Shown in pieces: positions 8,379 through 16,581 of a stretch of DNA of 53,685 bases (position 1 is its first letter; the number at the start of each line of letters is the position of its first letter). The stretch spans positions 1 to 53,685 of the forward strand of contig JAUNHB010000009.1 of the NCBI GenBank assembly GCA_030524125.1. Reading direction: 5' to 3'. The stretch comes from Eubacteriales bacterium. Lineage in GTDB: Bacteria; Bacillota; Clostridia; Lachnospirales; Lachnospiraceae. Below the pieces are notes generated by a model that was given only the letters and a program-made list of their open reading frames with translations, made no database searches and was not told the origin of the DNA. The position numbers were made by a program, and so were the translations under genes.

Positions 8379-9863
8379 ATGAACAACATTCCACAGGTAA
8401 AAGTAGGTATCGTGGCGGTCAGCCGCGACTGTTTCCCGGAGTCTCTGTCCGTCAACCGCAGAAAAGCGCTGGTGGACGCGTACAGCGCAAAGTATGACAG
8501 CGCCGACATCTATGAATGTCCGGTCTGCATCGTGGAGAGCGAGATCCACATGGTGCAGGCGCTCGAGGACGTGAAAGCCGCCGGCTGCAACGCGCTGGTC
8601 GTCTATCTTGGAAACTTCGGACCGGAGATCTCCGAGACCCTGCTGGCAAAGCATTTCGAGGGCCCGAAGATGTTCGTGGCAGCCGCAGAGGAGACCGGGG
8701 ACAACCTGATCCAGGGCCGCGGCGACGCATACTGCGGTATGCTGAACGCCAGCTACAATCTGGCGCTGCGCAACATCAAGGCTTACATTCCGGAGTACCC
8801 GGTGGGAACGGCGGAGGAGTGCGCCGACATGATCCATGAGTTCCTGCCCATCGCCAGAGCCGTCGTCGGCCTGTCCGACCTGAAGATCATCAGCTTCGGC
8901 CCCAGACCGCTGAACTTCCTCGCCTGCAACGCGCCCATCAAGCAGCTCTACAACCTGGGCGTGGAGATCGAGGAGAACTCCGAGCTGGATCTGTTCGAGG
9001 CGTTCAAAAAGCATGAGGGCGACCCGCGGATCGAAGAGGTGGCCGCAGACATGGCCGCCGAGCTTGGCGCAGGCAACAAGAAGCCGGAGATCCTGCCGAA
9101 GCTCGCCCAGTATGAGCTGACTCTGCTCGACTGGATCGAGGAGCACAGAGGCTACCGCAAATATGTGGCGATCGCAGGAAAATGCTGGCCGGCGTTCCAG
9201 ACCCAGTTCGGTTTTGTTCCGTGCTATGTGAACAGCCGTCTGACCGGAAGAGGCATCCCGGTATCCTGCGAGGTGGATATCTACGGCGCGCTGAGCGAGT
9301 TCATCGGAACGTGCGTCAGCCAGGATGTGGTGACGCTTCTCGACATCAACAACACCGTGCCCTACGACCTGTACGATCAGGACATCAAGGGCAAGTTCGA
9401 CTATAAGAGCAGCGACGTGTTCATGGGCTTCCACTGCGGAAACACCAACACGAAGAAGCTTTCCTTCTGCCAGATGAAATATCAGCTCATCATGGCCAGA
9501 AGCCTTCCCGAGGAGGTGACCCAGGGAACGCTGGAGGGAGACATCGCTCCGGGCGACATCACCTTCTTCCGTCTGCAGAGCACGGCGGACTGCAAGCTGA
9601 GAGCCTATGTGGCCAACGGAGAGGTGCTCCCGGTGGCGACCAGATCCTTCGGAAGCATCGGTATCTTCGCGATCCCGGAGATGAAGCGCTTCTACCGCCA
9701 TGTGCTGATCGAGGGCAACTATCCGCATCACGGAGCGGTGGCCTTCGGACATTACGGAAAGGCTCTGTATGAAGTATTCAAATATGTGGGCGTGGACGTG
9801 AGCGAGATCGGCTACAACCAGCCGGCAGGCGTTCGCTACCCGACCGAGAATCCATTTGCATAA
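8379..9863 (+). CDS. L-fucose/L-arabinose isomerase family protein
   Basis: A 494-residue member of the fucose/arabinose isomerase superfamily, which interconverts aldoses and ketoses with a Mn-type metal ion. The N-terminal Rossmann-like domain (about 1-170), the middle domain and a C-terminal beta-rich domain can be followed; the region around CWPAFQTQFG and CEVDIYGALSEF corresponds to the active-site side of the family. A strong AAGGAGG precedes the ATG. As it lies with a xylulokinase and there is no fuculose-phosphate aldolase nearby, the substrate may be a pentose (for example D-arabinose or D-xylose) rather than L-fucose. This pathway assignment is inference. It is distinct from the genuine AraA at 32.8 kb. 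Confidence 0.8.
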   Translation: MNNIPQVKVGIVAVSRDCFPESLSVNRRKALVDAYSAKYDSADIYECPVCIVESEIHMVQALEDVKAAGCNALVVYLGNFGPEISETLLAKHFEGPKMFVAAAEETGDNLIQGRGDAYCGMLNASYNLALRNIKAYIPEYPVGTAEECADMIHEFLPIARAVVGLSDLKIISFGPRPLNFLACNAPIKQLYNLGVEIEENSELDLFEAFKKHEGDPRIEEVAADMAAELGAGNKKPEILPKLAQYELTLLDWIEEHRGYRKYVAIAGKCWPAFQTQFGFVPCYVNSRLTGRGIPVSCEVDIYGALSEFIGTCVSQDVVTLLDINNTVPYDLYDQDIKGKFDYKSSDVFMGFHCGNTNTKKLSFCQMKYQLIMARSLPEEVTQGTLEGDIAPGDITFFRLQSTADCKLRAYVANGEVLPVATRSFGSIGIFAIPEMKRFYRHVLIEGNYPHHGAVAFGHYGKALYEVFKYVGVDVSEIGYNQPAGVRYPTENPFA

Positions 9864-9879
9864 GACAGCGTAGAGAGTG

Positions 9880-9945
9880 ACAGAAGGGGATGCGGCAGCG
9901 CTTCCGGCCCGGACAGAGGCCGGCGTCTTGCCCATCCCCTTCTGT
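9880..9945 (+). terminator. Long nested hairpin between sugar operon and sensor operon
   Basis: A 13-bp stem ACAGAAGGGGATG/CATCCCCTTCTGT (9880-9892 and 9933-9945) encloses a second hairpin CCGGCC/GGCCGG (9904-9909 and 9918-9923). There is no T-run, so it may be a weak terminator, an mRNA-processing or a stabilising element. Confidence 0.5.
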
Positions 9946-9978
9946 GTATGAAGTGCGGATGCGGACGGGGGAAGCGCG

Positions 9979-10973
9979 ATGAAGAGAAGAAAATGGATCT
10001 GGGCCGCAGTCTTTTTGGCGGCGGCGCTGTCCGGGCTTTTCTTCTTCCGACGGACGGGCGGGGATCCGTCCGGCTCCGGGGAAGAGGAGCGCAGGACGTA
10101 CAGCCGCCACTACGCCATGATCACCGGCGGCGAGGACAGCGAGTTCTGGGACAAGGTGTACGAGAGCGCGCTGGAGGAGGGCCGGGAGAGCGGAGTCTAT
10201 GTGGAGCGGTTCGGAAGCGGGCTGGCGGTGGAGTACAGCCGCAGCGAGCTGATCGATCTGGCCGTGCAGGCGTCGGTGGACGGCATCATCGTGCCGGAGA
10301 CGAGGACGAGGAGACGGTACGTCTGCTGGATCAGGCGGTGGAGAGCGGCATTCCGGTGGTCACGGTGCTGAACGACAGCACCGGAAGCCTCCGTCAGTGC
10401 TTCGTGGGAAACAACAACTACAATCTGGGACAGGACTACGGCAGGCAGATCGTGGAGCTTCTCGGGGAGGACGCGGACGGCGGAAGCGTGCTCGTGCTGG
10501 TGGATGAGGACCGGACGGACACGAGCCAGAATCTGATCCTTCTGGGGATCCGGGAGACGCTCACGCAGGAACTGCCGGACTGTCCGGTGACGGTGGACAC
10601 CGCGCTCGTGGACAACACGGGAGCGTTCAGCTCGGAGGAATCCATCCGGGATATCCTGCTGAACGAACAGCTTCCGGATATCATCGTCTGTCTGGACGAG
10701 ATCCATACCCGCTGCGCCTATCAGGCGGCGGTGGACTACAATCAGGTGGGCACGGTGCGGATCCTGGGCTACTATGATTCCGCATCGATACTCGAGGCGG
10801 TGTCCAAGGAGATCCTGAGCGCTACGATCACGCCGGACACGGAGCAGATGGGGCGCTACTGCGTGCAGGCGCTGGAGGAGTATGCGGATACGGGCTACAC
10901 CAACGGCTACATGGCGGTGGACACCTATCTGATCACAAAGGCGGAAGCGCTGCGGATGCTGGAGCAGGAGTGA
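9979..10973 (+). pseudogene. Membrane-anchored sugar-binding protein, frameshifted
   Basis: The coding frame beginning MKRRKWIWAAVF at 9979 breaks near 10300 and continues one frame back to the stop at 10971-10973. The first part has an N-terminal membrane helix (residues about 6-24) without a lipobox cysteine, then the start of a Peripla_BP_4 fold (HYAMITGGEDSEFWDKV). The second part supplies the rest (ESGIPVVTVLND onward). One extra base after 10299 would give GIIVPE-DEDEETVRLL and restore about 330 residues, so a single-base deletion, or a base-calling error, is likely. It lies just upstream of a histidine kinase gene and would be an extracellular sugar sensor for it. Ligand motifs differ from the XylF type. 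Confidence 0.8.
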
Positions 10974-10977
10974 GACT

Positions 10978-12462
10978 ATGGAAGCGATCAAAGGACTGTC
11001 CTTTCACAGATGGAAATATATGACGCTTCAGCAAAAGCTGACCGGAGTCTTTGTGCTGGCGGCCGTGATCATTCTGGCGGTCAATCTCTATCTGTACGGG
11101 ATCATCAACGAGATGACCGGGCGCGTGGAGCGGGTGTATGAGAGCAACGTGAACCTGAACGACCTGTCGGAGGAGCTGGATCAGGTCCACAGCAGCATGG
11201 AAGAGTACCTGCGGACCAAGAGCTCCGACGCCATGGAGGAGTATTACCGGAGCGAGCAGAACTACCGGAACCGCATGGAGGCTCTGAATACGGAGATCAC
11301 GGACGGAGGGACGCTGCTGACGGAGAAAAATATCTACAACCTGTCCCAGTCTTATCTGGATCTGACCGCGGAGGTCATACAGGCGAAGCGGGGCAGGAAC
11401 GTGGAAAAATACGGAAGTCTCTACGAGCAGGCGGACGAGCTGCACGGGGAGATCCACACCTTTCTGTACAGCCTGAACAACGAGCAGTTCCGCGGAAATT
11501 CCAGAGAATATCAGACGCTGATCCGCTCTCTGCGCGCCACGGAGCTCATCGGCGTGGCGGTGCTCCTGGCGGTCATGCTGGGAAATATCGGACTGATCGT
11601 CTTCAGCACGCGCAGCGTCACCGGCCCGCTGCACCGGCTCTCGGAGGCGGCCGACGAGGTGGCCAACGGAAACTTCGACATCGAGCAGATCCCGGTGCAG
11701 AGCATGGACGAGGTGGGCGTCGTGACCGGCGCGTTCAACCAGATGGTGAGCAGCATCCGGAGCTACATCGAGAGGCTCAGGCTCACCATGGAGCGGGAGA
11801 TGCAGATGCAGAGCCATTTAAAGGACGCGCAGCTTAAATACCTTCAGGCGCAGATCAACCCCCATTTTCTGTTCAACACGCTGAACGCGGGCGCGCAGCT
11901 GGCCATGATGGAGGATGCGGAGAGAACCGGAGCGTTTTTGCAGAATCTGGCCGAATTTTTCCGCTACAACGTGCGCCGCAACGACCGGGACGCGTCGCTG
12001 GAAGAGGAGATCCGGCTGGTGGACAACTACGTCTATATTTTAAACGTCCGCTTTTCCGGGGAGATCCTGTTCGAGAAGGACGTGGACGAAAACCTCCTCT
12101 CGATCCGGGTTCCCAGCATGATCCTGCAGCCTTTGGTGGAAAATGCGGTCAACTACGGCATCCGGGGACTCTCGAGAGAGGGGCGCATCGAGCTCTCGGT
12201 GTACCAAAGAGAGGAAAACGTCTGCATCAGCGTGTGGGACAACGGAGCCGGCATGGAGCCGGAGCGCATCCGTCAGGTGCTGGACGGTCTGGCCGGGGAG
12301 TCGGACCTTCGTTCCAGCTCCAACGGCGTGGGAGTGAAAAACGTGATGGAACGCCTGCGGCTGTATTTTCAGGGACAGGCGAAGCTGGAGATCTTCAGCG
12401 AGGGAGCGGACACGGGAACGGAGATCCTGATCACAGTTCCCGCAGAAGCAACGGAGGAGTGA
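10978..12462 (+). CDS. YesM-type sensor histidine kinase
   Basis: A 494-residue membrane kinase. Two membrane helices (about 18-42 and 185-207) bracket a mostly helical extracellular domain with heptad-like charge pattern. A HAMP domain follows (about 208-262), then the His_kinase domain with the phospho-accepting His296 in QINPHFLFNTLN and a HATPase domain (N-box LQPLVENAVNYGI, G-box DNGAGM). It partners the response regulator 4 bases downstream. Flanking anchored sugar-binding proteins suggest that ligand-loaded binding protein touches the extracellular domain, as known for the XylFII-LytS system of clostridia. That mode of action is inferred here. Confidence 0.92.
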   Translation: MEAIKGLSFHRWKYMTLQQKLTGVFVLAAVIILAVNLYLYGIINEMTGRVERVYESNVNLNDLSEELDQVHSSMEEYLRTKSSDAMEEYYRSEQNYRNRMEALNTEITDGGTLLTEKNIYNLSQSYLDLTAEVIQAKRGRNVEKYGSLYEQADELHGEIHTFLYSLNNEQFRGNSREYQTLIRSLRATELIGVAVLLAVMLGNIGLIVFSTRSVTGPLHRLSEAADEVANGNFDIEQIPVQSMDEVGVVTGAFNQMVSSIRSYIERLRLTMEREMQMQSHLKDAQLKYLQAQINPHFLFNTLNAGAQLAMMEDAERTGAFLQNLAEFFRYNVRRNDRDASLEEEIRLVDNYVYILNVRFSGEILFEKDVDENLLSIRVPSMILQPLVENAVNYGIRGLSREGRIELSVYQREENVCISVWDNGAGMEPERIRQVLDGLAGESDLRSSSNGVGVKNVMERLRLYFQGQAKLEIFSEGADTGTEILITVPAEATEE

Positions 12463-12466
12463 GGAT

Positions 12467-14065
12467 ATGTATCGAGTCATGCTGGCGGACGACGAAGGGA
12501 TCGTACGGGATTCTCTGAGAATGATGATCGAAAAGCATTTCCCGGAGGAATGTCAGATCGAGACGGCCAAAACCGGGCGGGACGTCATCGAGCTGGCGGA
12601 GAGCTTCCGGCCGGACATCGCCTTTATGGACATCCAGATGCCGGGCATCAACGGGATAGAGGCCATCCGGGAGATTCAGAAGAGCAACCCTTCGGTGGTG
12701 TTCATCGTGCTTTCCGCCTACGATAAATTTGACTATGCCAAGGAGGCCATCGATCTGGGCGTGATGGAATATATCAACAAGCCCTTCGGCGCGCCAAATA
12801 TCACGGCGGCGCTGGAGCGGGCCATGCGGCTGGTGGATCAGCGGCGCAAGAAGCGAAGCGACGATCTGAAGATCAAGGAGAAGATGGAGACGGTCACGCC
12901 CATCATCGAAAACGGCTTTATCTACGCCATCATGTTTCAGGAGCAGTTCGAGGAGGACGTGGACAACTACAAGCAGCTTCTTGGGCTCACGGCGGATTAC
13001 GGATGTATGCTGGCCCTAACCGTGGGAGACGATCAGAAGGGAAACCGGATGACCAACGCGGTGGGGGCCGGAGTGCGGACGCAGCTGAACTACCACAAGG
13101 TCAGGGAGCTTTTAAAGGAGACATGGGACTGCGTGGTGGGATCGGTGATTTCCAACAAAATACCGGTCTTTCTGCCCATGAGCGCCCGCAAGATGGACTA
13201 CGAAGAGCGCATCGGGATGATCGACGTGGGACGGGAGCTGGCGCGAAAGCTCCGGAGGATGACGGACATCTCGTTCCGGATCGGCATCGGGTCCGTGCGA
13301 AGCCTCCGGGAGAGCATGGAATCCTATGAGGAGGCGCTCAAGGCGCTCAATAATTCCACCGGCAGCGTGGCCCATGTGGACGATCTGCCGATCCAGTGCC
13401 GGTATGACGCGGAGTATCCGCTGGATCTGGAGCGGGAGCTGTTCGACAGCCTGCGCAGCGGGCGGATCGACGAGTGCGAGCGGAGCGCGGGAAAATATTT
13501 CGACTGGATGACGGAGTCCTACGGCGAGAACAATATGAGCGTACGGCTGAAGATCGTGGAATTTGTCCTGTTCGCGGATCACGAGGCGTATTTAAACGGC
13601 GGTATGACCTACCATTTCGAGGAGCGGGACAATTACCTGCCCGTCGTCATGGGAGCGGAGAAAAACAGCGACCTGAGAGGCTGGTTTCTGGAGAAATTCA
13701 AGGAGGCGTGCGGCAACATGACCTCTAAAAAGGAGGAGCATGAAAATCAGCTGGTGACGAAGGCGCAGGCGTACATCCAGGAAAATTTCCAGAAGGATCT
13801 GTCGCTGGACGAGGTGTCCCGGCAGCTGGATTTAAGTCCGTACTATTTCAGCAAGCTGTTCAAGGAGGAGACCGGGAGCAACTTTGTGGAGTATGTGACC
13901 AACTTAAGGATCTGCAGGGCGAAGGAGCTGCTGGCGCAGGACGGCCTGAGCATGAAGGAGATCTGCTCCAGAGTAGGGTATTCGGATCCCAACTATTTCA
14001 GCCGGATCTTTAAGAAAAATCTGGGGATGACGCCCACGGAATACCGGGAGAAGGGAAAAGGATGA
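12467..14065 (+). CDS. YesN-type response regulator with AraC HTH
   Basis: A 532-residue two-component regulator. The receiver domain occupies about 1-125 with the phosphorylation site Asp55 in AFMDIQMPG. A long middle region (about 130-410) of the YesN type follows, and the C-terminal AraC/XylS double helix-turn-helix (about 425-530; LSLDEVSRQLDLSPYYFSKL and MKEICSRVGYSDPNYFSR). AraC-type regulators usually bind direct repeats near -35 elements, matching the GGACA repeats upstream of xylF at 15134-15244. Its stop overlaps the start of the next gene (ATGA), so the sensor genes form one operon. Confidence 0.93.
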   Translation: MYRVMLADDEGIVRDSLRMMIEKHFPEECQIETAKTGRDVIELAESFRPDIAFMDIQMPGINGIEAIREIQKSNPSVVFIVLSAYDKFDYAKEAIDLGVMEYINKPFGAPNITAALERAMRLVDQRRKKRSDDLKIKEKMETVTPIIENGFIYAIMFQEQFEEDVDNYKQLLGLTADYGCMLALTVGDDQKGNRMTNAVGAGVRTQLNYHKVRELLKETWDCVVGSVISNKIPVFLPMSARKMDYEERIGMIDVGRELARKLRRMTDISFRIGIGSVRSLRESMESYEEALKALNNSTGSVAHVDDLPIQCRYDAEYPLDLERELFDSLRSGRIDECERSAGKYFDWMTESYGENNMSVRLKIVEFVLFADHEAYLNGGMTYHFEERDNYLPVVMGAEKNSDLRGWFLEKFKEACGNMTSKKEEHENQLVTKAQAYIQENFQKDLSLDEVSRQLDLSPYYFSKLFKEETGSNFVEYVTNLRICRAKELLAQDGLSMKEICSRVGYSDPNYFSRIFKKNLGMTPTEYREKGKG

Positions 14066-15120
14066 ACAAAAAGACAGGGATCGGGGCAGCGGCGGCGCTG
14101 CTGATCATCGTGGGGATCTGCTTGCTGGCCTATCTGGGCGGCAGGCGGGTAAGGCCGCAGACGGCGCAGACGGACGCGGGAACCGAAGGGATCCGGATCG
14201 GGTTCACGCTGGATTCTCTCATTCTGGAGCGGTGGCAGCGGGACCGGGACGTGTTCGTCTCGGCGGCGCAGGAACTGGGAGCCGACGTGAACATTCAAAA
14301 CGCCAACGGAGACATGCAGGAGCAGATCGCCCAGATCGACTACTTCATCGAAAAACAGATGGATGTGATCGTCGTGGTGCAGGTGGCCAGCGACGAGGAC
14401 CAGATCGGGCTGCGGGCCGCGCTGGGGCGGGCGAAAAGAGCGGGCATCCCTGTGGTGGCTTACGACCGACTCGTGCTGAACGGCGGCGTGGACTATTACG
14501 TCTCCTTTGACAACGAGGCGGTGGGGCGTCTCATGGGAGAGCATATGCGGGAGCATCTGGAGGAAGAAGGAGAGATCCTCCAAATCTGCGGCCCGCTGTC
14601 CGACTACAACGTGCCGCAGGTCATGGAGGGCTTTGCGGCGGCGATCGAGGGATCGGGGATCGAGGTCATGGAGACCGGCTATGCGGAAGAGTGGCTCGGA
14701 GAGACCGGCTTTACCGTGGCCGGCGATTATCTGGAGCGGCACGGGACCGTGGCGGGGATCATGTGCGGAAACGACAGCATCGCGGGAAACGCCATCCGGG
14801 CCCTGTCCGAGAGGAGGCTGGCCGGGGAGGTGTGCGTCGTGGGGCAGGACGCGGATCTGGACGCCTGTCAGCGGATCGTGGAAGGGACCCAGTGCATGAC
14901 CGTCTACAAGCCGGTGGAGGCGCTGGCCAGACGGGCGGCGGAGCTGGCGGTGGCGCTGGCGGAGGGCGAGGAGGTTCAGGCGGCGGAGACCATGAACGAC
15001 GGAACCTACGACGTGCCCTATGAGCGGATGGAGCCCACGGCGGTGACGAAGGACAATATGGACGAGGTCATCACCGGAAAATATCACGAGGAAAGCGACA
15101 TTTATCTGAATGTGAGATAG
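14062..15120 (+). CDS. Membrane-anchored XylF-like binding protein (sensor type)
   Basis: A 352-residue Peripla_BP_4 sugar-binding protein. The N-terminus is a hydrophobic helix (about 7-25) with no Cys lipobox, so it is probably a membrane-anchored sensor and not a transporter lipoprotein. The region GIPVVAYDRLVLNGGVDYYV matches the corresponding stretch of the transporter protein XylF (PVIAYDRLILNDAVSYYV) nearly residue for residue, so both should bind the same sugar, likely xylose or a close relative. The ATGA overlap with the response regulator links it to the two-component system. Known relatives such as XylFII bind sugar and signal to a histidine kinase. Confidence 0.85.
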   Translation: MNKKTGIGAAAALLIIVGICLLAYLGGRRVRPQTAQTDAGTEGIRIGFTLDSLILERWQRDRDVFVSAAQELGADVNIQNANGDMQEQIAQIDYFIEKQMDVIVVVQVASDEDQIGLRAALGRAKRAGIPVVAYDRLVLNGGVDYYVSFDNEAVGRLMGEHMREHLEEEGEILQICGPLSDYNVPQVMEGFAAAIEGSGIEVMETGYAEEWLGETGFTVAGDYLERHGTVAGIMCGNDSIAGNAIRALSERRLAGEVCVVGQDADLDACQRIVEGTQCMTVYKPVEALARRAAELAVALAEGEEVQAAETMNDGTYDVPYERMEPTAVTKDNMDEVITGKYHEESDIYLNVR

Positions 15121-15133
15121 AGCAGGGAAGGCG

Positions 15134-15244
15134 GCAGGACATTTTTGTGCAGGACATTTTTGCGAGGACAAATTTGTCCTGTTTTTTTATGCCGGAGGGG
15201 CGGATATGCTATAAAAAATATACAGAAAAAGACAAGTTTGTCCT
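15134..15244 (+). promoter_or_regulatory. Operator array upstream of xylF
   Basis: Two exact 14-bp direct repeats GCAGGACATTTTTG (15134-15147 and 15149-15162, period 15 bp) are followed by the perfect 16-bp palindrome AGGACAAATTTGTCCT (15165-15180) and a 14/16 match, AAGACAAGTTTGTCCT (15229-15244). All share an (A)GGACA half-site. The last copy overlaps the expected -35 region of the xylF promoter. These are good candidate sites for the AraC-type response regulator encoded just upstream. Confidence 0.65.
15165..15188 (+). terminator. Palindrome followed by a T-run; possible terminator
   Basis: AGGACAAATTTGTCCT is followed by GTTTTTTT. As RNA it can fold as a 6-bp stem with an AAUU loop and U-run, so it may end the sensor operon besides serving as an operator. 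Confidence 0.45.
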
Positions 15245-15257
15245 GTCAAAGCCGTGA

Positions 15258-15263
15258 TATAGT
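15258..15263 (+). promoter_or_regulatory. xylF: Predicted -10 of the xylF promoter
   Basis: TATAGT at 15258-15263 has no consensus -35 at 16-18 bp; the region there is the operator copy at 15229-15244. A weak -35 covered by an activator site fits activation by the adjacent response regulator. Confidence 0.5.
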
Positions 15264-15299
15264 CATATCATCAAAGAACGAACGGGAGGAATTTCCAAG

Positions 15300-16481
15300 A
15301 TGAAAAGAAAAGTAATCAGTATGCTGATGATCGCGGCCATGACCGCTTCTCTGGCGGCATGCGGCTCCACAACCGCATCTACCGACAGCGACGCTTCCGC
15401 AGACGCCGCACAGACTGAGGAGAGCGGAGACGCTTCGGCGAGCGCGGCAGGCGGCAAGATCGGTATCTCCATGCCGACCCAGTCCCTTGAGAGATGGAAC
15501 CGCGACGGCGCTTATCTGGACGAGCAGTTCAAGGCGGCGGGTTACGAGACGGTGCTCACCTACTCCGACAACGATTCCGGCAAGCAGGTAAACGACATCC
15601 AGAACATGCTGGCTGACGGCGTAGATCTTCTGATCGTGGCTGCCATCGACGGCGAGGCGCTCAACACCGCCATGAACGAGGCGGCGGACGCCAACATTCC
15701 GGTCATCGCTTACGACCGTCTGATCCTGAACGACGCAGTTTCCTATTATGTATCCTTCGATAACTACACCGTAGGAACCCTGCAGGGACAGTTCATCGTG
15801 GATCAGCTGGATCTGGACAATGCAGGCGATACGACCTACAACATCGAGCTGACCGCAGGAGATCCGGCGGACAACAACGCGACCTACTTCTTCGGCGGAG
15901 CGATGGACGTGCTGACGCCGTACATCGAGGCGGGAACGCTGAACGTTGTGTCCGGACAGACCGATTTCGACACGGTGGCGACGGCTCAGTGGAACACCGA
16001 CACGGCTCTTGAGAGAGCGCAGAACGTGCTTTCTTCCTATTATGCAGACGGAACCCAGCTTGACGCATGGCTCTGCTCCAACGACTCCACCGCTCTCGGC
16101 GTATCGCAGGCTATCACCTCCGACTACGCAGGCAGCAACACTGTGCTGATCACCGGACAGGACGGAGACGAGGCGAACCTGAGAAACATCGTGGACGGCA
16201 TCCAGACCATGACGGTCTACAAGAACGTGAGCAACGAGTCCATCGTGACCCTCGGCCTTGTGGAAGCGATCATGTCCGGAGAGACCATCGACGCTTCGCT
16301 GGCGGATACCTTCGGCGTAGAGTGCACCTATGACACGGAGTCCTATGAGACCTCCGAGGGCAACAAGTGCCCGTCCTTCCTGCTGGTTCCCAACGTGATC
16401 ACCAAGGACAACCTTCAGGATCTGGTGGACACCGGACTGTACACCATGGGCGACGACGGATACCTGTCCGCAGCCAACTAA
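15300..16481 (+). CDS. xylF: D-xylose-type ABC transporter substrate-binding lipoprotein
   Basis: A 393-residue lipoprotein with a signal peptide ending in SLAAC (Cys21) and a low-complexity Ser/Thr/Ala/Asp linker before the Peripla_BP_4 domain (about 50-380). The segment AYDRLILNDAVSYYVSFDN is the XylF-type ligand-site region, and LERWNRDGAY gives the binding-loop Trp and Arg expected for pentose recognition. AACGGGAGG precedes the ATG. It delivers sugar to the permease encoded downstream. Position behind a response-regulator operator array suggests substrate-induced expression. Xylose is the most likely ligand, but related sugars are possible. Confidence 0.88.
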   Translation: MKRKVISMLMIAAMTASLAACGSTTASTDSDASADAAQTEESGDASASAAGGKIGISMPTQSLERWNRDGAYLDEQFKAAGYETVLTYSDNDSGKQVNDIQNMLADGVDLLIVAAIDGEALNTAMNEAADANIPVIAYDRLILNDAVSYYVSFDNYTVGTLQGQFIVDQLDLDNAGDTTYNIELTAGDPADNNATYFFGGAMDVLTPYIEAGTLNVVSGQTDFDTVATAQWNTDTALERAQNVLSSYYADGTQLDAWLCSNDSTALGVSQAITSDYAGSNTVLITGQDGDEANLRNIVDGIQTMTVYKNVSNESIVTLGLVEAIMSGETIDASLADTFGVECTYDTESYETSEGNKCPSFLLVPNVITKDNLQDLVDTGLYTMGDDGYLSAAN

Positions 16482-16510
16482 GCAAGACAGTCAGAAGAAA
16501 AGACCTGATG

Positions 16511-16538
16511 GACGGGCGGGGCATCTGCCCCGCCCGTC
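16511..16538 (+). terminator. Hairpin between xylF and xylG
   Basis: A perfect 13-bp GC-rich stem GACGGGCGGGGCA/TGCCCCGCCCGTC with a tiny loop and no T-run. Such hairpins after binding-protein genes commonly protect that mRNA or reduce read-through, giving more binding protein than permease. Confidence 0.65.
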
Positions 16539-16581
16539 TTGACGGCGGATTCTGCAGCAGCAGGGAGAGGAGGAAAATCTT

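Noticed and set aside
10291..10315. Programmed -1 frameshift in the first sensor gene
   Set aside because: No X-XXY-YYZ heptamer or downstream pseudoknot is evident; a simple one-base loss explains the data better.
12234..12518. Short plus-strand frame over the kinase/regulator junction
   Set aside because: Out-of-frame shadow of two well supported genes.
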